NCBI RefSeq assembly: GCF_003116815.1
Contig: NZ_QDKQ01000053.1
Coordinates: 1 to 64,000, forward strand
Reading direction: 5' to 3'
DNA from: Caulobacter endophyticus
GTDB lineage: Bacteria; Pseudomonadota; Alphaproteobacteria; Caulobacterales; Caulobacteraceae
DNA length: 64,000 nucleotides
The notes below the pieces were generated by a model. The model was not told where the DNA came from, did no database searches, and saw only the letters and a program-made list of their open reading frames with translations. Below, in pieces: positions 25,962 through 35,264 of the stretch; position 1 is the stretch's first letter; each line of letters starts with the position of its first letter. Position numbers and translations under genes: made by a program.

Positions 25962-26453
25962 ATGGGCGGCGGCGTGAGGATCAAGGGATTGGCCGCTCTT
26001 GTGGGAGCCGCTCTGCTGGCCGGCTGCGCCACCACGCCGGAAGGCCGGTTCGCGAGCCTTGGGCCTTTGCGCGCCGCGCTCAGCACCTCGCCTGAGGCGC
26101 TGCAGGCGCGGGCCGATCGCAACGACGCCAACGCCCAGATGGCGCTGTCTCTTCTCTATCATTACGGCCTGGGCGGCGTTGAGCGGGATCCAGGACAGGC
26201 TTTCCTGCTGCGTTCGCGCGCCACCGCCCAGCGCGGATCGACCCCGATCACCACCTACATCCCCGGCATCAACGGCAAGCCCGGCCGGGTCTCGATGATC
26301 TTCGTGCCGCGCTACGACGTCTCGGCCGCGCAGGCCGCCTCCAATGCCGCCTGTGCAGACGCCCTCGCCAAGGGCGATCGCTCGCCGCAGGCTGTCGAGC
26401 CGTGCGGCGGCGAGGCGCGATACGATCAGCTGGCGGCTGGCTGGAGGCGCTAG
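25962..26453 (+). CDS. Lipoprotein with one Sel1-like repeat
   Basis: 163 residues. The signal peptide ends in a lipobox LLAGC (Cys 22). Residues about 45-85 fit a Sel1-like/TPR-type repeat (NDANAQMALSLLYHYGLGGV). The rest has no domain I know; four cysteines in the mature part could form disulfides. The gene ends convergently, overlapping the isochorismatase-like gene stop by 4 bp. The function is unknown. Confidence 0.75.
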   Translation: MGGGVRIKGLAALVGAALLAGCATTPEGRFASLGPLRAALSTSPEALQARADRNDANAQMALSLLYHYGLGGVERDPGQAFLLRSRATAQRGSTPITTYIPGINGKPGRVSMIFVPRYDVSAAQAASNAACADALAKGDRSPQAVEPCGGEARYDQLAAGWRR

Positions 26454-27091
26454 TTTCCGGCAGCGTCGGCGATCAGCTTCAGGGCTTCGTCTTCCGACAC
26501 GACCTCGGCGTACTTGGCCTGCAGGTCGAAGAGATTGGCTTCCTGCACCCGCTCGTCGCGGTCGCCGGAGGCTTCGCGCACCACGAACGGGATGAAGCCG
26601 TGCTGCAGGGCGTCCAGCGCGCTGGCCCGCACGCAGCCTGACGTGGAAAAGCCGCCCATGATCACGGTGTCGACGCCCATGGCCCGCAGGGTCGAGGCCA
26701 GGGGCGTGCCGAAGAAGGCCGAGGCGTACTGCTTGGACAGCACGATCTCGCCCTCGATCGGGGTGATTTCCTTGGGGAAGGCGCCGAGCGGCGAGCCTTC
26801 CTGGAAGGCCTTCAGGGCCGGCACCTTGCGATAGAACACCCCGCCATCGCGACCGCCGACGCCGGCCTGGTAGACCACATTGGTCAGGATCACCGGGATG
26901 CCGGCCTTGCGCGCGGCCTGCAGCAGTCGGGCGTTGCTGGCCAGGGCCTCCTCGACGCCGGCGTAGAGCGGCGAGTCCGGCAGCAGATAGGCGTCGACCA
27001 CGTCGATGATCAGCAGGGCCGGGCTCTTGCCGAAGGCGAGGCGCCCGCCGAAGCCGGCCTTGTGGTAGTCCGCGTTCAGGTCTTCAGCCAT
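26450..27091 (-). CDS. Isochorismatase-fold cysteine hydrolase (N-carbamoylsarcosine amidase-like)
   Basis: 213 residues. The catalytic triad of the cysteine-hydrolase group is visible: Asp 30 in ALLIIDVVDAY, Lys 120 in EIVLSKQYASAFFGT, and Cys 153 in MGGFSTSGCVRASA. Family members cleave N-carbamoylsarcosine, isochorismate, nicotinamide or other amides. It belongs to a minus-strand cluster with HyuA/HyuB, and N-methylhydantoinase plus N-carbamoylsarcosine amidase act in series in creatinine degradation, which makes that reading attractive. The CoA transferase gene in between argues for another substrate. Confidence 0.88.
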   Translation of the reverse strand: MAEDLNADYHKAGFGGRLAFGKSPALLIIDVVDAYLLPDSPLYAGVEEALASNARLLQAARKAGIPVILTNVVYQAGVGGRDGGVFYRKVPALKAFQEGSPLGAFPKEITPIEGEIVLSKQYASAFFGTPLASTLRAMGVDTVIMGGFSTSGCVRASALDALQHGFIPFVVREASGDRDERVQEANLFDLQAKYAEVVSEDEALKLIADAAGN

Positions 27092-27150
27092 TTCTAACTC
27101 CGCTCATCCCTGCCGGGGCGGGGATCCAAGCTGACTTTCGGTTGTAGTGC

Positions 27151-27252
27151 GTGGTCCTCGTCCTTCGACAGGCTCAGGATGAGGACCAGTGCGCAGGCCG
27201 CAGGATCGTAGGCCGCTGCAGTGGAAACCTCACCCTGAGCTTGTCGAAGCAT
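27151..27252. repeat. REP-like palindromic repeats between isochorismatase-like and CoA-transferase genes
   Basis: GTCCTCGTCCTTCGACAGG followed by CTCAGGATGAGGAC forms a palindrome (27152-27178), and CCTCACCCTGAGCTTGTCGA follows near 27229-27250 as the mirrored sequence. The TCAGGATGAG core matches the repeat at 20.86 kb. The element interrupts the otherwise tight cluster (220-bp gap) and may separate its transcription. Confidence 0.7.
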
Positions 27253-27311
27253 GCCCTCATCGGGCCGCGCCAGCGGCGCGACCCAATGGGGGCGAGGTTT
27301 CGGATCCCTGA

Positions 27312-28505
27312 CTAGACCACCCCTTGCTCGGCGAAGGCCTTCAGTTCGCTCTCGCTCACCCCCAGCTCGCTCCACACCGCCGCATTGTCCTGGCCCACCG
27401 CCTGCGAGGCGATGGCGCGGACGACGCCCGGGGTCTTGGAGAGCTTGGGCATGACGTTCTGCATCGGCAGTTCGCCCCATCGCGGGTGGTCGAGCGTGAC
27501 GATCGACTCCCGGGCCGCGAAGTGCGGGTCGGCCAGCATCTCGGGCGCGCGATAGATCTTCCCGGCCGGCACGCCGGCCTCGATCATCCTGGTCTCGACC
27601 TCGTCGACCGTCAGCGTCTTGGTCCACTCTTCGATGATGGCGTCCAGCGCCTTCATGTTGCGGCCGCGGTTGACGTGGTTGACGTAGTCCGGGTGCTGGG
27701 CCAGTTCGGGCTGGCCCATGGCCTTGCAGAGGCGCCCGAACACCGTGTCCTGGTTGGCGGCGATCAGGTAGTCGCCGTCCTTGCAGTGATAGACATTCGA
27801 CGGGGCGATGCCGGGCAGAACCGAGCCCGAGCGCTCGCGGATGTAGCCCATGACCTTGTAGTCGGGGACCAGGCTTTCCATGACCTGCAGCACCGCCTCG
27901 TAGAGCGAGCTGTCGACGACCTGGCCCTGGCCGGTGGCGTCGCGGTGGCGCAGGGCGGCGAGAGCCCCGAGGCAGCCATAGGTCGCCGCCAGGGCGTCGC
28001 CGATCGAGATGCCCATGCGCGAGGGCGCGCGGTCGGGATCGCCGACGATGTGGCGCCAGCCGCCCATGGCCTCGCCGATGCCGCCAAAGCCCGCGCGGTC
28101 GGCATAGGGACCGGTCTGGCCATAGCCCGACACTCGCACGATGATTAGGCCCGGGTTCTCGGCGTGCAGGACTTCGGGGCCAAGGCCCCAGCCCTCCAGC
28201 GTGCCCGGCCGGAAGTTCTCGATCAGGATGTCGGCCGTGGCGATCAGCTTGCGGGCCAGGGCCTGGCCTTCGGGCACGCGCAGATTGGCCGAGACCGTGC
28301 GCTTGTTGCGGGCCACGACCTCCCACCACAGAGGATAATCGCCGCGGCCCCAGTCGCGCATCGGGTCGCCCTTGCCGGGCGGCTCGATCTTGATCACGTC
28401 GGCGCCCATGTCGCCGAGCAACTGGCCGCAGAACGGACCAGCAATCAGCTGACCCATCTCGACGACGCGCAGGCCCTTCAGGGGACCCGTGTTTTCAACC
28501 GTCAT
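27312..28505 (-). CDS. Class III (CaiB/BaiF) CoA transferase
   Basis: 397 residues from ATG 28505; the open frame extends further but into the HyuB-like gene. The family opening is LKGLRVVEMGQLIAGPFCGQ, then LGDMGADVIKIEPPGKGDPM, and LNRV-type KRTVSANLRVPEGQALARKL. The active-site Asp is in ISIGDALAATYG, and the ending is typical (WSELGVSESELKAFAEQGVV). These enzymes move CoA between a thioester and a free acid. The gene is 8 bp after the HyuB-like gene. Its presence suggests that the acid handled by HyuA/HyuB is activated to a CoA ester. Confidence 0.92.
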   Translation of the reverse strand: MTVENTGPLKGLRVVEMGQLIAGPFCGQLLGDMGADVIKIEPPGKGDPMRDWGRGDYPLWWEVVARNKRTVSANLRVPEGQALARKLIATADILIENFRPGTLEGWGLGPEVLHAENPGLIIVRVSGYGQTGPYADRAGFGGIGEAMGGWRHIVGDPDRAPSRMGISIGDALAATYGCLGALAALRHRDATGQGQVVDSSLYEAVLQVMESLVPDYKVMGYIRERSGSVLPGIAPSNVYHCKDGDYLIAANQDTVFGRLCKAMGQPELAQHPDYVNHVNRGRNMKALDAIIEEWTKTLTVDEVETRMIEAGVPAGKIYRAPEMLADPHFAARESIVTLDHPRWGELPMQNVMPKLSKTPGVVRAIASQAVGQDNAAVWSELGVSESELKAFAEQGVV

Positions 28506-28513
28506 GACGCGCC

Positions 28514-30397
28514 TTACTCCGCCGCCAGGGCCAGAGGGGCGTTGCGCCACACGGGCGGGCGCGGCGCGGGCAGGCCGGTGTCGGCCAGGCACGAGGCGCG
28601 CAGCTCGTCGAGCGACGGACCGCGGTCGAACACTTCCAGCGGGCCGCGCTCGTCGCGGATCTTGGCGCGCAGGGCCTCGGTGGCGGCCGCATCGGCCTTA
28701 CCGACGGCGTCGATCACCACGCCGAAGCGCTTGGCGCCCTCGGCGCTGACCAGGCCGCGCGAGACTTCCAGCTCGACCAGCTCGACTTCGCGCTCCAGCG
28801 GGTCGCCCCATCCGCCGCCGCCCCAGGTGACGAAGTGCAGCAAATCACCCTTGCCGACCTGGACGCCGTCGCACTTGGAGGGCAGGGCCACGCTCTCGCC
28901 ATTGGCCTTTTCAAGGCGCTTCCACGAGCGGGCGCCGGGCAGGCCCCCGTTGACGCCCCACGGCGGCACGAACCAGCGGTCGTCGTGGATGGCGATCGTG
29001 CCGGCCTCGGTGAAGCGGTAGGTCATGTGGATGCCGTTGCCGCCCCGGAAGCGCCCGGCGCCGCCGCTGTCGGCCACGCTCTCGTAGCGCTCGATGACCA
29101 TCGGGAAGTAGCGTTCCAGGAACTCGTTGGGCACGTTGGTGAAGCCCGGCCACAGCGAGTGGCCGTCGGCGCCGTCGCCGAACGGACGGCCCGGAATGCC
29201 GCCGAAGCCGATCTGGAACAGCTGGAACCACTCGCCCTTGCCGTCGAAGCCCGAGAACATCAGGTGGGGCGAGCTCGAGAAGCCGGCGGCGCACAGGAAT
29301 TCCGGGGTCTTCTGGCCGAGCAATGCGCCCAGCACGTCGAAGATGCGGCCCAGCGCGTGGGTGCGGCAGGACAGGGCGGCCGGGAACTTCGGCTTCAGCA
29401 GGCTGCCTTCCGGAATTCGCACGTCGACGAGGTCGTAGAAGCCGTCGTTGAACAGGATCTGCGGGTCGAAGACCATGATCATGTAGATGCCGAAGAACAT
29501 CTTGAACATGTTCTCGTTCAGCAGGAAGTTGATCGAGCTGTCCGACTGCGGATCGGTGCCGTCGAAGTCGAGAACGACCTTGTCGCCCTCGCGCCACATG
29601 GTGCACTTGATCTTGAACGGACCAGCGCCTTTGCCGTCGTCGCAGATGTAGTCCTCGAACGACACCGGGGCCTCGCCGATCGCCGTCGAGATCAGGTGGG
29701 CCATGGCGCGGTGGTTGCGGGCCAGCAGTTCGTCGAGGGCGCTGGCGAAGACGTCGTCGCCGAAGCGCTCGCAGATTTCCACTACCCGGCGGCCGGCCAC
29801 GCGGCACGAGGCGACGATGGCGTGCAGGTCGGCCTTAAACCACTCGGGCATGCGCGACTGGTGGGCCGCGATGCGGACGATGTCGCTCTGCAGCTCGCCC
29901 TTGCGATAGAGCTTCACCGGCGGCAGGCGGAAGCCTTCCTCGAAGATCGAAGCCGCGTCGGTGGGCAGCGAGCCGGGAACCTTGCCGCCGACGTCGGTCA
30001 TGTGGCCGAACATCGCCGACCAGGCCACCAGCCGCCCGTCGCGGAAGATCGGGGCGATGCACAGCTGGTCGGATGCGTGGCTGATCGCGCCCTCGACCGA
30101 GTAGGGATCGTTGACGAGGATGATGTCGCCTTCCTCGATCTCGCCGTCATAGCCCTTGAGGAAGCCGTCGATGAACGAGCCGAACTGGCCCACCACCATG
30201 CGGCCGTCGCGGTCGGCGATCAGCGGGAAGGCGTCGCCCTGCTCGCGGATGCCGGGCGACAGCGCGGTGCGGAACAGGGTGGCGTCCATCTCGACGCGGG
30301 CGTTGCGCAGGGCGTTCTCGATGATGTCGAGCGTCACCGGATCGACGGTGACCTTGCCGAACGGCGTGGAATTGGTTTCCAGGATGCGCGCGGGCAT
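28514..30397 (-). CDS. Hydantoinase B / carboxylase beta-subunit (HyuB-like)
   Basis: 627 residues, the usual length for this family. VDPVTLDIIENALRNARVEMD at the start is the typical HyuB opening, then GDAFPLIADRDGRMVVGQFGSF, GDIILVNDPY, HASDQLCIAPIFRDGRLVAW, HMTDVGGKVPGS, and RFRGGNGIHMTYRF near the end. The GGWGDPLER motif before the C-terminus is also usual. It pairs with HyuA, 4 bp upstream. The family includes N-methylhydantoinases, 5-oxoprolinases and acetone/acetophenone carboxylases. Confidence 0.93.
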   Translation of the reverse strand: MPARILETNSTPFGKVTVDPVTLDIIENALRNARVEMDATLFRTALSPGIREQGDAFPLIADRDGRMVVGQFGSFIDGFLKGYDGEIEEGDIILVNDPYSVEGAISHASDQLCIAPIFRDGRLVAWSAMFGHMTDVGGKVPGSLPTDAASIFEEGFRLPPVKLYRKGELQSDIVRIAAHQSRMPEWFKADLHAIVASCRVAGRRVVEICERFGDDVFASALDELLARNHRAMAHLISTAIGEAPVSFEDYICDDGKGAGPFKIKCTMWREGDKVVLDFDGTDPQSDSSINFLLNENMFKMFFGIYMIMVFDPQILFNDGFYDLVDVRIPEGSLLKPKFPAALSCRTHALGRIFDVLGALLGQKTPEFLCAAGFSSSPHLMFSGFDGKGEWFQLFQIGFGGIPGRPFGDGADGHSLWPGFTNVPNEFLERYFPMVIERYESVADSGGAGRFRGGNGIHMTYRFTEAGTIAIHDDRWFVPPWGVNGGLPGARSWKRLEKANGESVALPSKCDGVQVGKGDLLHFVTWGGGGWGDPLEREVELVELEVSRGLVSAEGAKRFGVVIDAVGKADAAATEALRAKIRDERGPLEVFDRGPSLDELRASCLADTGLPAPRPPVWRNAPLALAAE

Positions 30398-30400
30398 GGC

Positions 30401-32458
30401 TCAGGCCTCCGAAACGGGGTTGATCAGGATGACGCCGTAGGCGTCGACGAGCGCCTCGCAGTCGGGCAGCACCAGGGTGGTCGAATCCATCTCGGTGATG
30501 ATCGCGGGGCCCGGGACGCGGTCGCCGGCGCGGAGTTTCGAACGATCGTAGATGGCGGCCGGCTTCATGCCGCCGTCGGCCCAGACCTCGTGGTCGCGGA
30601 TCTTGGCGCGCGAGGGATCGCCGTCGCCCTTCTCGATCTCCAGCGAGGGGATTTCCTGCACCTTGCCCATGGCGACGGCGCGCAGGTTCACCAGCTCGTG
30701 CTCGGCGTCCATGTTGAAGGTGAAGAGGCGGCGGTGCTCTTCGTCGAAGGCGGCGGCCAAGCGGGTCAGTCCGCCGTCCTTCAGGCCTTCCAGCGTCACG
30801 TGCATCGGCACTTCGAAGGCCTGGCCGTGATAGCGGACGTCGATCTCGAAGCGGGTCTCGATCTCGGCGTCGGTGACGCCGTCGGCTTTCAGGGTGTCGC
30901 GGATCTGGCCGTCCATCTCGCCGAACAGCGAGAGCACCTCGGCCTCGGTCGCGGCCGACAGGCGCTTGGAGTAGGAGCGGGCGGTTTCGGTGCGCATGCG
31001 GGTGGTGGCGTCGCCCAGAGCGCACAGCACGCCCGGCGACACTGGCGACACGGCCGGCCACGAGCCCATCAGCTTGGCCACGGCGTTGACGTGCAGGGGG
31101 CCCGCGCCGCCGAAGCCCATCAAAGCAAAGTCGCGCGGGTCGTAGCCCTGCTGCACCGAGATCATGCGCAGCGCGCCGAACATGTTTTCGTTGACGATGT
31201 CGATGATGCCGCGGGCGGCCTCATAGAGGTCGATGCCCAGGGCGTCGGCGATGGTCTGCACCGCCGTGCGGGCCGCCTCGCGGTCGAGCTTGAAGGCGCC
31301 GCCCAGCAGGTCTTCGGGCAGATAGCCAAGCACCACGTTGGCGTCGGTGACGGTGGGGGCCGTGCCGCCCTTGCCGTAGGCGGCCGGACCCGGCGCGGCG
31401 CCGGCCGATTCCGGGCCCACGCGCAGGGCGCGGGTCAGTTCGGGCACCTTGGCGATCGAGCCGCCGCCGGCGCCGACCGTCTTCACGTCCAGCGACGAGG
31501 CGCGGACCGTCAGGTGGCCGACGTCGGTGGTGCGCACGCGGCGCGGCTCGCCGTTCTCGATCAAAGCCACGTCGGTCGAGGTGCCGCCGACGTCCAGCGT
31601 CAGGATGTTCTTCAGGCCAGAGTTACGGGCTACCCACAGGGCGCCGGTGACGCCGCCGGCCGGTCCGCTCATCAGCAAGGACACGGGATGCTCTTCGGAC
31701 TTTTCCGACGACATCAGACCGCCGTCCGAGCGCAGCAGGGCGATGCGGCCCTGCATGTCGAGGCCGCGCAGCTTATCGCGCAGGTTCTTGACGTATTTGG
31801 ACACGACCGGGCGGACCGAAGCGTTGGCGACGGTGGTCAGGGTGCGCTCGTACTCCTGCATTTCCGGCAGGACCTCGTGCGACAGCGAGACCAGCACGCC
31901 CGGCAGGATCTCGGCGGCCAGCTCCGCCACGCGGCGCTCGTGCGAGCCGTTCAGATAGGCGTTCATCAGGGCGATGGTCACCGCCTCGACGCCCTGATCC
32001 TTCAGCTTGGTCAACTGGGCGCGGACGTCGACCTCGTCGAGCGGGCGGATCTCCTTGCCGACCGCGTCGATGCGGCCCTTGATCTCGACGGTGTCTTCCA
32101 GCTTGGCCAGCGGCTCGGGCTTGGGCCAGATGATCCAGGCGGCGAGGCCCCCGGGCACCAGCGAACGAGCGATCTGCATCACCTGGTGGTAGCCCTCGGT
32201 GGTCACCAGGCCAACGCGGGCGCCCTTGCCCTCGAGCACGGCGTTGGTGGCCACGGTGGTGCCGTGCAGGAAGACGTCGACGTCCGATGGCTTGACCCCG
32301 GCCTTCTCGCAGACCGCGTTGACGCCGGTCATCACGCCGACCGAGCTGTCATGCGGGGTCGAAGGCGTCTTGTGCCGCCAGAAGTCGCCCGTCGCCTCGT
32401 TCAGCAACAGCAGGTCGGTGAAGGTCCCGCCTACGTCCACGCCCAATCGGTAAGCCAT
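30401..32458 (-). CDS. Hydantoinase A / oxoprolinase alpha-subunit (HyuA-like ATPase)
   Basis: 685 residues, typical. The N-terminal actin-like ATPase core is clear: YRLGVDVGGTFTDLLLLNEA, HGTTVATNAVLEGKGARVGL, and LTLDVGGTSTDVALIENGEP; the third conserved block is VKTVGAGGGSIAKV. It provides ATP-dependent activation for the HyuB partner. It is the first gene of the minus-strand set hyuA-hyuB-CoA transferase-isochorismatase, and sits 141 bp downstream of the broken TonB receptor gene. The substrate cannot be assigned from the sequence. Confidence 0.93.
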   Translation of the reverse strand: MAYRLGVDVGGTFTDLLLLNEATGDFWRHKTPSTPHDSSVGVMTGVNAVCEKAGVKPSDVDVFLHGTTVATNAVLEGKGARVGLVTTEGYHQVMQIARSLVPGGLAAWIIWPKPEPLAKLEDTVEIKGRIDAVGKEIRPLDEVDVRAQLTKLKDQGVEAVTIALMNAYLNGSHERRVAELAAEILPGVLVSLSHEVLPEMQEYERTLTTVANASVRPVVSKYVKNLRDKLRGLDMQGRIALLRSDGGLMSSEKSEEHPVSLLMSGPAGGVTGALWVARNSGLKNILTLDVGGTSTDVALIENGEPRRVRTTDVGHLTVRASSLDVKTVGAGGGSIAKVPELTRALRVGPESAGAAPGPAAYGKGGTAPTVTDANVVLGYLPEDLLGGAFKLDREAARTAVQTIADALGIDLYEAARGIIDIVNENMFGALRMISVQQGYDPRDFALMGFGGAGPLHVNAVAKLMGSWPAVSPVSPGVLCALGDATTRMRTETARSYSKRLSAATEAEVLSLFGEMDGQIRDTLKADGVTDAEIETRFEIDVRYHGQAFEVPMHVTLEGLKDGGLTRLAAAFDEEHRRLFTFNMDAEHELVNLRAVAMGKVQEIPSLEIEKGDGDPSRAKIRDHEVWADGGMKPAAIYDRSKLRAGDRVPGPAIITEMDSTTLVLPDCEALVDAYGVILINPVSEA

Positions 32459-32599
32459 CGTCAGCCTCTATTGCTGGCGCGCCAACTCCCCCCAGGGTGA
32501 CGGCGCGACGCCTATGGAGGCGACAATCCCTCGATCGGGCGGCGCGCGCCGGACCGGGGGAGGGGTTTCACCGCTGTGCGGGCGCCGCTCGTTCTGTCG

Positions 32600-35083
32600 T
32601 CAGAACTTCACGGCGAGTTCGACCCCGAAGGTGGCGCCGGCGGCGGGCGAGGCGAAGTTGCCCCCGAACTCCGGCGCCGGGATCACCTCGGTCAGGTACT
32701 TCTCGCCTGTCACGTTCTTGCCGAAGGCCGTGACGCTCCAGGCATCCGCTTTCAGGCCGGCCCGCAGGTCCAGCGTCGTGTAGGCGTCGCGGCGGCTCTT
32801 GGCATAGTTGGCCCGGCCAAGCGCGCCGTAGCTCAGCTCGAAGACCGTGGGCGCGTCCTGGTCCTGCACGACGTGGAACCAGGTCGGCCCCGTGCCGCGC
32901 ACGTCGGCCCGCAGGCGCAGGGCCAGGTTATCGGGCAGCGGATGGACGTAGTCGGCCGCCAAGTTCCAGGTGTAGCGCGGCGTGTAGGGCGACTCGGCGC
33001 CAATGGTGTCGGGTCGCACGCTGTTCTTGCGGATCTCGCTGTCGGTATAGGCGCCCGAAGCCTCCAGCGTCAGACGAGAGCTAGCCTTGTAGCGCAGACC
33101 AAGCTCAGCGCCCTTGATCCGCACCTCGTCGATGTTGGACACCACGCGCAGCAGGCCGAACGGGCCGACGAAGAACTCGAAGAACTGCATGTCGTCGACG
33201 TCTGTGTGATAGGCGGCCGCATCGATGGTCAGGCGGCCGTCCAGCATCCGGCCCTTAGCCCCGATCTCGAAGCTGCTGGAGACCTCCTTGTCGAAGTCGT
33301 CGCGGATGGTCACCGGCTTGAAGCCGGCCGCCGTACGCACCGGATTGACGAACAGGTTCACCGTGGCGGCGCTGCCCTGGCTGTTGAAGCCGCCGGACTT
33401 GAAGCCCACGCCCCAGTCGCCGTAGAGCGTCCAGTCGTCGCTGGCCTTCCAGCGCAGGGCGATCTTGGGCTGGAGCTGGTCGTAGGTCTTCTTCTGGTCC
33501 TTGATGCCGCCCGGATTGATCGTGGCGTCCAGGCCCGGGTTCAACGCCGCGCCGCCGGTGTAGGGCGGGCCGTTGAAGTCAATGTACTTGTTGCGCGTCG
33601 CCGTCGGCACCAGGTTATGGACCTTGCGCTCCTCGCGGTCGTAGCGCAGAGCCAGCGAGCCTTCTAGGCCGGGCGTGATGTCGTAGGCCAGCTGGCCGAA
33701 CACGGCCGCCACGTCGCTGCGGAAGTCGTCCCAGTAGAGCTGCTCGGTCGAATAGGCCGAGGACGAGGGCACGTAGAGGGCGCGTGGAACCTCGCCGCCG
33801 CCGTCCAGGCCCGTGGCCACGCCCACCTCGCGGTCGATGCGCAGGGCGTAGGCCCCTACCATCCAGCGCAGGGGCTGTTCCGAGCGCGAGGTCAGGCGCA
33901 ACTCGCCCGAAACGTCGCTCTGGTCGCGCTTCTGGTACTGGTATCCGTCGCAGGCGGTCGGCGTGTAGGGACCGAAGAACGAGCCCGCCGCCGTCGGCGC
34001 CAGGTACTGCGGCGCGGGCAGGGTGATCCCCTTGGCGGTCAGGTTGGCGATCGAGGCGGCGCAGGCGGCGCTGGCGTTGAAGAAGCCGAACGAGGCCGAG
34101 GTCCCGTCGGCGACCAGGTCGTTGTCGATGTCGGAATAGAGGGTCCAGGCCGTCAGCGTGGCGAAGCCGAGGTCCCGTTCCAGCTTGGCCGAGACCTCCA
34201 TCGCCTGCTGCTGATTGGTGTGCGGCACGTTGTTCTGGAAGGCGAAGCGGTGGTCGTTGACGTCTTCGTGATAGGACGGCGTGCCCAGCACCGAGGCGAA
34301 GGCGGGCAGGGCGAAGACGGCGTTGTAGGCGATCGAGCCGGCGGTCAGCTCGCCATAGCGGGCCTTGAGGTCGAGCTTGGTCTTCTCGTCCAGTCACGCC
34401 ACGAGGCGGCCGTTCAGGTTGTAGCCCTCGAAGCGGTCGACCGCGCCGCCGCCGAAGTCGCTGCCCCAGAAGCCGTCGGTCTTGCGGAAGTCGGCCGACA
34501 GGCTGCCCGAAATCCGTTCGCTGAGCGGTCCGGCTACGCGGATGTCGCCGGAAAAGCTGTCGCGGTTGCCGACGCTGACCTTGCCCGCACCCTCGAAGGT
34601 TTCGCCCGGTTCCACGGTCGAGACGATGATCGCCCCGGCGGCGGCGTTGCGGCCATAGACGGCGCCTTGCGGACCCTTCACCACCTCGATCTGGCGCAGG
34701 TCGGAGAACTCGCGGTTGAAGGCGGCAGGGTTGGCCATCTGCACCCCGTCGACGACGAAGGCGAACGACGCCTGGGCGTCGCGGGCGCCGTTGACGCCGC
34801 GGATATTGACCTGAGCGTCGCCCTGTTCGGCGGCCTGAACCAGGCTGACGCCCGGAGTCAGGGCCACGAAATCGGCGGCGCGGGCGACGCCGGCGGCTTC
34901 CAGCGTGCCTTGGCTCAGGGCCGAAACGGCGGCGGGCACGTCACGCAGGTTCTCGGCCCGCTGGCGTGCGGTGACCATCACTTCGTCGACGGCGGTGGGC
35001 GTTTCCTGGGCGGACGCGGCGCCCGCCCAACTCAGAGCCAGTAGTGAAACGCCCAGCAGGGCGGCGGTTTTGTTGGTGTTCAT
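32600..35083 (-). pseudogene. TonB-dependent receptor interrupted by one in-frame TGA
   Basis: The frame from ATG 35083 reads a signal peptide (ALSWAGAASAQ), TonB box (VDEVMVTARQRAENLRDVPA), and plug (ALTPGVSLVQAAEQGDAQVN, RQIEVVKGPQGAVYGRNAAA) and stops at TGA 34396-34394 after NLNGRLVA. The same frame then continues without a shift as LDEKTKLDLKARYGELTAGS, through a full barrel to GVELAVKF. Total length would be 827 residues, usual for this receptor class, so a single TGG-to-TGA change at a Trp codon is the simplest cause. It may be a real nonsense mutation, a sequencing error, or read through. As it stands only the plug is made. The gene is divergent to the HMG-CoA lyase gene. Confidence 0.88.
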
Positions 35084-35264
35084 CGATCAGGCTCCCCTCC
35101 AGTGATCGAGGAGGAGTTTGCGCCGCATACCGGTGTTCGCTGCCTGGTCTCGCCGGCTCCCCGCCTGTCGGGCGCCCGCGGGCGGGGCGCTGGCTTCGCG
35201 GGCGCCGCTACGCATCCTCGCGCGCCATGCCTGCCCGCGTCGCGGGCGTCGAGGAGACCGCGCC

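Noticed and set aside
28835..32500. Long plus-strand open frame (1221 codons) opposite hyuA/hyuB
   Set aside because: Antisense to two well-conserved genes, with Gly/Arg/His-rich low-complexity translation and no family resemblance.
34291..34396. Frameshift in the TonB receptor at 34.3-34.4 kb
   Set aside because: The two parts are in the same frame (distance from the TGA to the next in-frame Met is a multiple of three), so it is a stop codon and not a shift.
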